Source: Pseudoalteromonas luteoviolacea DSM 6061 (GTDB lineage: Bacteria; Pseudomonadota; Gammaproteobacteria; Enterobacterales; Alteromonadaceae). From it: a stretch of 64,000 nt of DNA. A model generated the notes under the pieces. It searched no databases and had not been told where the DNA came from. It saw only the letters and a program-made list of their open reading frames with translations. The stretch lies in contig NZ_AUYB01000140.1 of NCBI RefSeq assembly GCF_001625655.1, forward strand, positions 62,001-126,000, written 5' to 3'. The translations under genes were made by a program, and so were the position numbers. Shown here one piece after another: positions 62,617-64,000 of this stretch (the stretch's first letter is position 1; each line of letters starts with the position of its first letter).

Positions 62617-63145
62617 ACTTGCGCAGCTATTAGCACACTATGTTTCATCACATTCACCAACGGAGCGCTGGCAAGCTGGTGAGTGTGGTGTGGGTGAGTT
62701 TTCAATCGACGCAGGTGGGCGCTGGTATCATCAGGGTGATGAAATTAAACGGCTTGCGTTGGTGAAGTTGTTTGCCAGTGTTTTATGCCGAGAAGATGGA
62801 GCGTATCGGCTAAAGACTCCCTCCGAAACTTGTCTTGTCACTGTTGATGCAAGCCCATTTGTTATTGTTGCTTGGCATGAGTGCCAAATCGCTGCTCAAT
62901 ATGGGGTTGCGCCAACGATCATATGTGAAGACAACTTAGGGCGATTTTGGCCAATTTGCGATACTTTCCCTCTATATTTAGATGATTATAAAGGGCAGCA
63001 GATCCCACATTTGACGCTAAATTATGGCTTACACGCGCGCATAGATCGCAATGTATTTTATCAATGGGTAGAGATAGCAGAGCTCAGTGAGCAAAATGAC
63101 ATAATGCTATTGCGCTCTGCTGGTAAGACGTTCGAATTGACCTAG
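62606..63145 (+). CDS. DUF1285 protein
   Basis: 179 residues. The DUF1285 signature is clear: GRWYHQGDEIKRLALVKLFASVL at about 38-60, YRLKTPSE, and VDASPFVIVAWHE. Probably cytoplasmic; function unknown. Coupled to the YceI-like gene. Its stop overlaps the convergent engB stop in CTAG. Confidence 0.85.
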   Translation: MTSKLAQLLAHYVSSHSPTERWQAGECGVGEFSIDAGGRWYHQGDEIKRLALVKLFASVLCREDGAYRLKTPSETCLVTVDASPFVIVAWHECQIAAQYGVAPTIICEDNLGRFWPICDTFPLYLDDYKGQQIPHLTLNYGLHARIDRNVFYQWVEIAELSEQNDIMLLRSAGKTFELT

Positions 63146-63786
63146 CTAGTTTGTGCGTCTTCGTCAGTTTCTTCTTTAACGTATGGCCCTAAAAACCAAT
63201 CATCTAACTGCCAAGCGAGTTCTTTCAAACCAAGCCCTTTAAGTGATGAAAATGCGTGTACGGTAATATCACCATCTAGTTCCGATAGCGCCTTACGAAC
63301 CTGTAAGACTTCCGCCTTACGTTTACCCTGTTTCAGTTTGTCGGCTTTGGTGAGTAGTGCAAGTACGGGGATATTACTGCCAACAGCCCAATTAATGAGG
63401 TCCATATCAAGATCTTTCATGGGGTGGCGGATATCCATCAGAACAACAATGCCTTTTAAGCTTTGGCGCTTTTGCAAATACTCACCCAATGATTTTTGCC
63501 ATTTCTTTTTCATTTCAATAGGCACTTTTGCAAAGCCGTAACCTGGTAAGTCAATAAGTCTTCTTTCTTCATCGAGTGCAAACGTATTAATCAGCTGGGT
63601 GCGACCAGGTGTTTTACTGGTACGAGCAAGCTTTTGATCAGTAAGTGCATTTAAAGCACTCGATTTGCCGGCGTTGGAGCGCCCAGCAAAAGCCACCTCT
63701 ATGCCACTGTCAGCGGGAAGGCGGGAAATATCTGGTGCGCTGGTTATGAAAGTGGCGCGGTTATATGGCATACGAGATTTTAACAC
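63142..63786 (-). CDS. engB: ribosome-biogenesis GTP-binding protein EngB
   Basis: 214-residue essential GTPase (YihA/YsxC) in 50S assembly. G1 GRSNAGKSS, G2 TPGRTQ, G3 DLPGYGF and G4 TKAD are intact. The start is taken as GTG 63786 because TAGGAG lies 6-11 bases upstream; the ATG at 63771 is about 20 bases from that site. polA-engB adjacency is usual, but here about 2.7 kb separates them. Confidence 0.95.
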   Translation of the reverse strand: MLKSRMPYNRATFITSAPDISRLPADSGIEVAFAGRSNAGKSSALNALTDQKLARTSKTPGRTQLINTFALDEERRLIDLPGYGFAKVPIEMKKKWQKSLGEYLQKRQSLKGIVVLMDIRHPMKDLDMDLINWAVGSNIPVLALLTKADKLKQGKRKAEVLQVRKALSELDGDITVHAFSSLKGLGLKELAWQLDDWFLGPYVKEETDEDAQTS

Positions 63787-63961
63787 TCTTACTCCTAAGC
63801 GGATTGTATGATTCTGAAATCTGATTCTTTAATTTTATCGTATTTTATTACATCTGGCACGCTTTGCAAAAGCAAAGAAAGTCTACAAATTTTAGCAGCG
63901 TCAAGGGAATTTCTGGACTAAGTTTAATCTATGTCAAAGCCATATAAATTATAGGTTTAAT

Positions 63962-64000
63962 ATGAGTAGAAAATATATCGAAGAATTTTTTATCGTGTAC
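63962..64000 (+). CDS. possible gene start running off the window
   Basis: An ATG at 63962 opens a frame MSRKYIEEFFIVY that reaches the edge. There is no strong ribosome-binding site, and 13 codons are too few to identify a family. The preceding 63787-63961 contains the engB promoter region and nothing else recognised. Confidence 0.2.
   Translation, partial: MSRKYIEEFFIVY

Noticed and set aside
1..64000. Searches for tRNA, rRNA, CRISPR arrays, insertion sequences, prophage genes and attachment sites
   Set aside because: None of these was seen. Reading by eye could miss a single degenerate tRNA or short repeat, but no transposase, integrase or repeat-spacer array is present.

Overview
The window is a contiguous, gene-dense chromosomal segment of a marine gammaproteobacterium. 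Gene content and order point to the Alteromonadales, most likely Pseudoalteromonas: priA-ftsN-hslVU-DUF971, metJ/metBL, mrcA/pilMNOPQ-aroKB-damX-dam, rpe-gph-trpS, ilvGMEDA behind a leader peptide, rep, cytochrome c5, elbB, polA and engB. This assignment rests on recognising families by eye; no search was run. No rRNA, tRNA, CRISPR array, insertion sequence or prophage was seen.

Layout. 0-6.3 kb: a partial EAL-domain gene, an orphan arginase-family hydrolase, rraA, a PAP2 phosphatase overlapping a GT-B glycosyltransferase, and a chemoreceptor. 6.3-11.9 kb: the minus-strand block priA-ftsN-hslV-hslU-DUF971, with a heat-shock-type promoter for hslVU at the end of ftsN, then rpmE. 12.4-18.0 kb: malic enzyme, metJ, and metB-metL behind a MetJ operator. 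18.0-28.8 kb: PBP1A divergent from the type IV pilus assembly operon pilMNOPQ, followed by aroK-aroB-damX. 28.9-32.8 kb: dam, two small opposite-strand genes, then rpe-gph-trpS; the usual aroK-to-trpS superoperon is interrupted here.

33.0-37.4 kb is the most interesting part. A minus-strand operon encodes a DHDPS-like DapA, an N-terminally short DapD, a LysA-like fold-III decarboxylase with an altered signature (CTALD rather than CESGD) and an AstE/AspA-type desuccinylase. It is preceded by a recognisable lysine riboswitch with an adjacent terminator. The set looks like a lysine-repressed succinylase-type module in which an AstE-like enzyme could replace DapE, and possibly a shortened route to lysine. 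That functional reading is inference.

37.5-40.9 kb: a hybrid histidine kinase with a PilJ-like sensor and two exported proteins. 41.2-47.7 kb: the branched-chain amino acid operon ilvG-M-E-D-A behind a 23-residue leader peptide and attenuator. 47.7-53.3 kb: a membrane-anchored NMT1-type binding protein with no output domain, a methyltransferase, carbonic anhydrase, ubiK and rep. 53.3-57.2 kb: a GAF-GAF-GGDEF protein with a degenerate EAL, cytochrome c5 and elbB. 57.2-64.0 kb: polA behind two DnaA-box-like sites; then, between polA and engB, a nonsense-interrupted kinase-like gene, an orphan terminator with upstream hairpins (candidate sRNA), a YceI-like protein and a DUF1285 protein; then engB and the first codons of a further possible gene.
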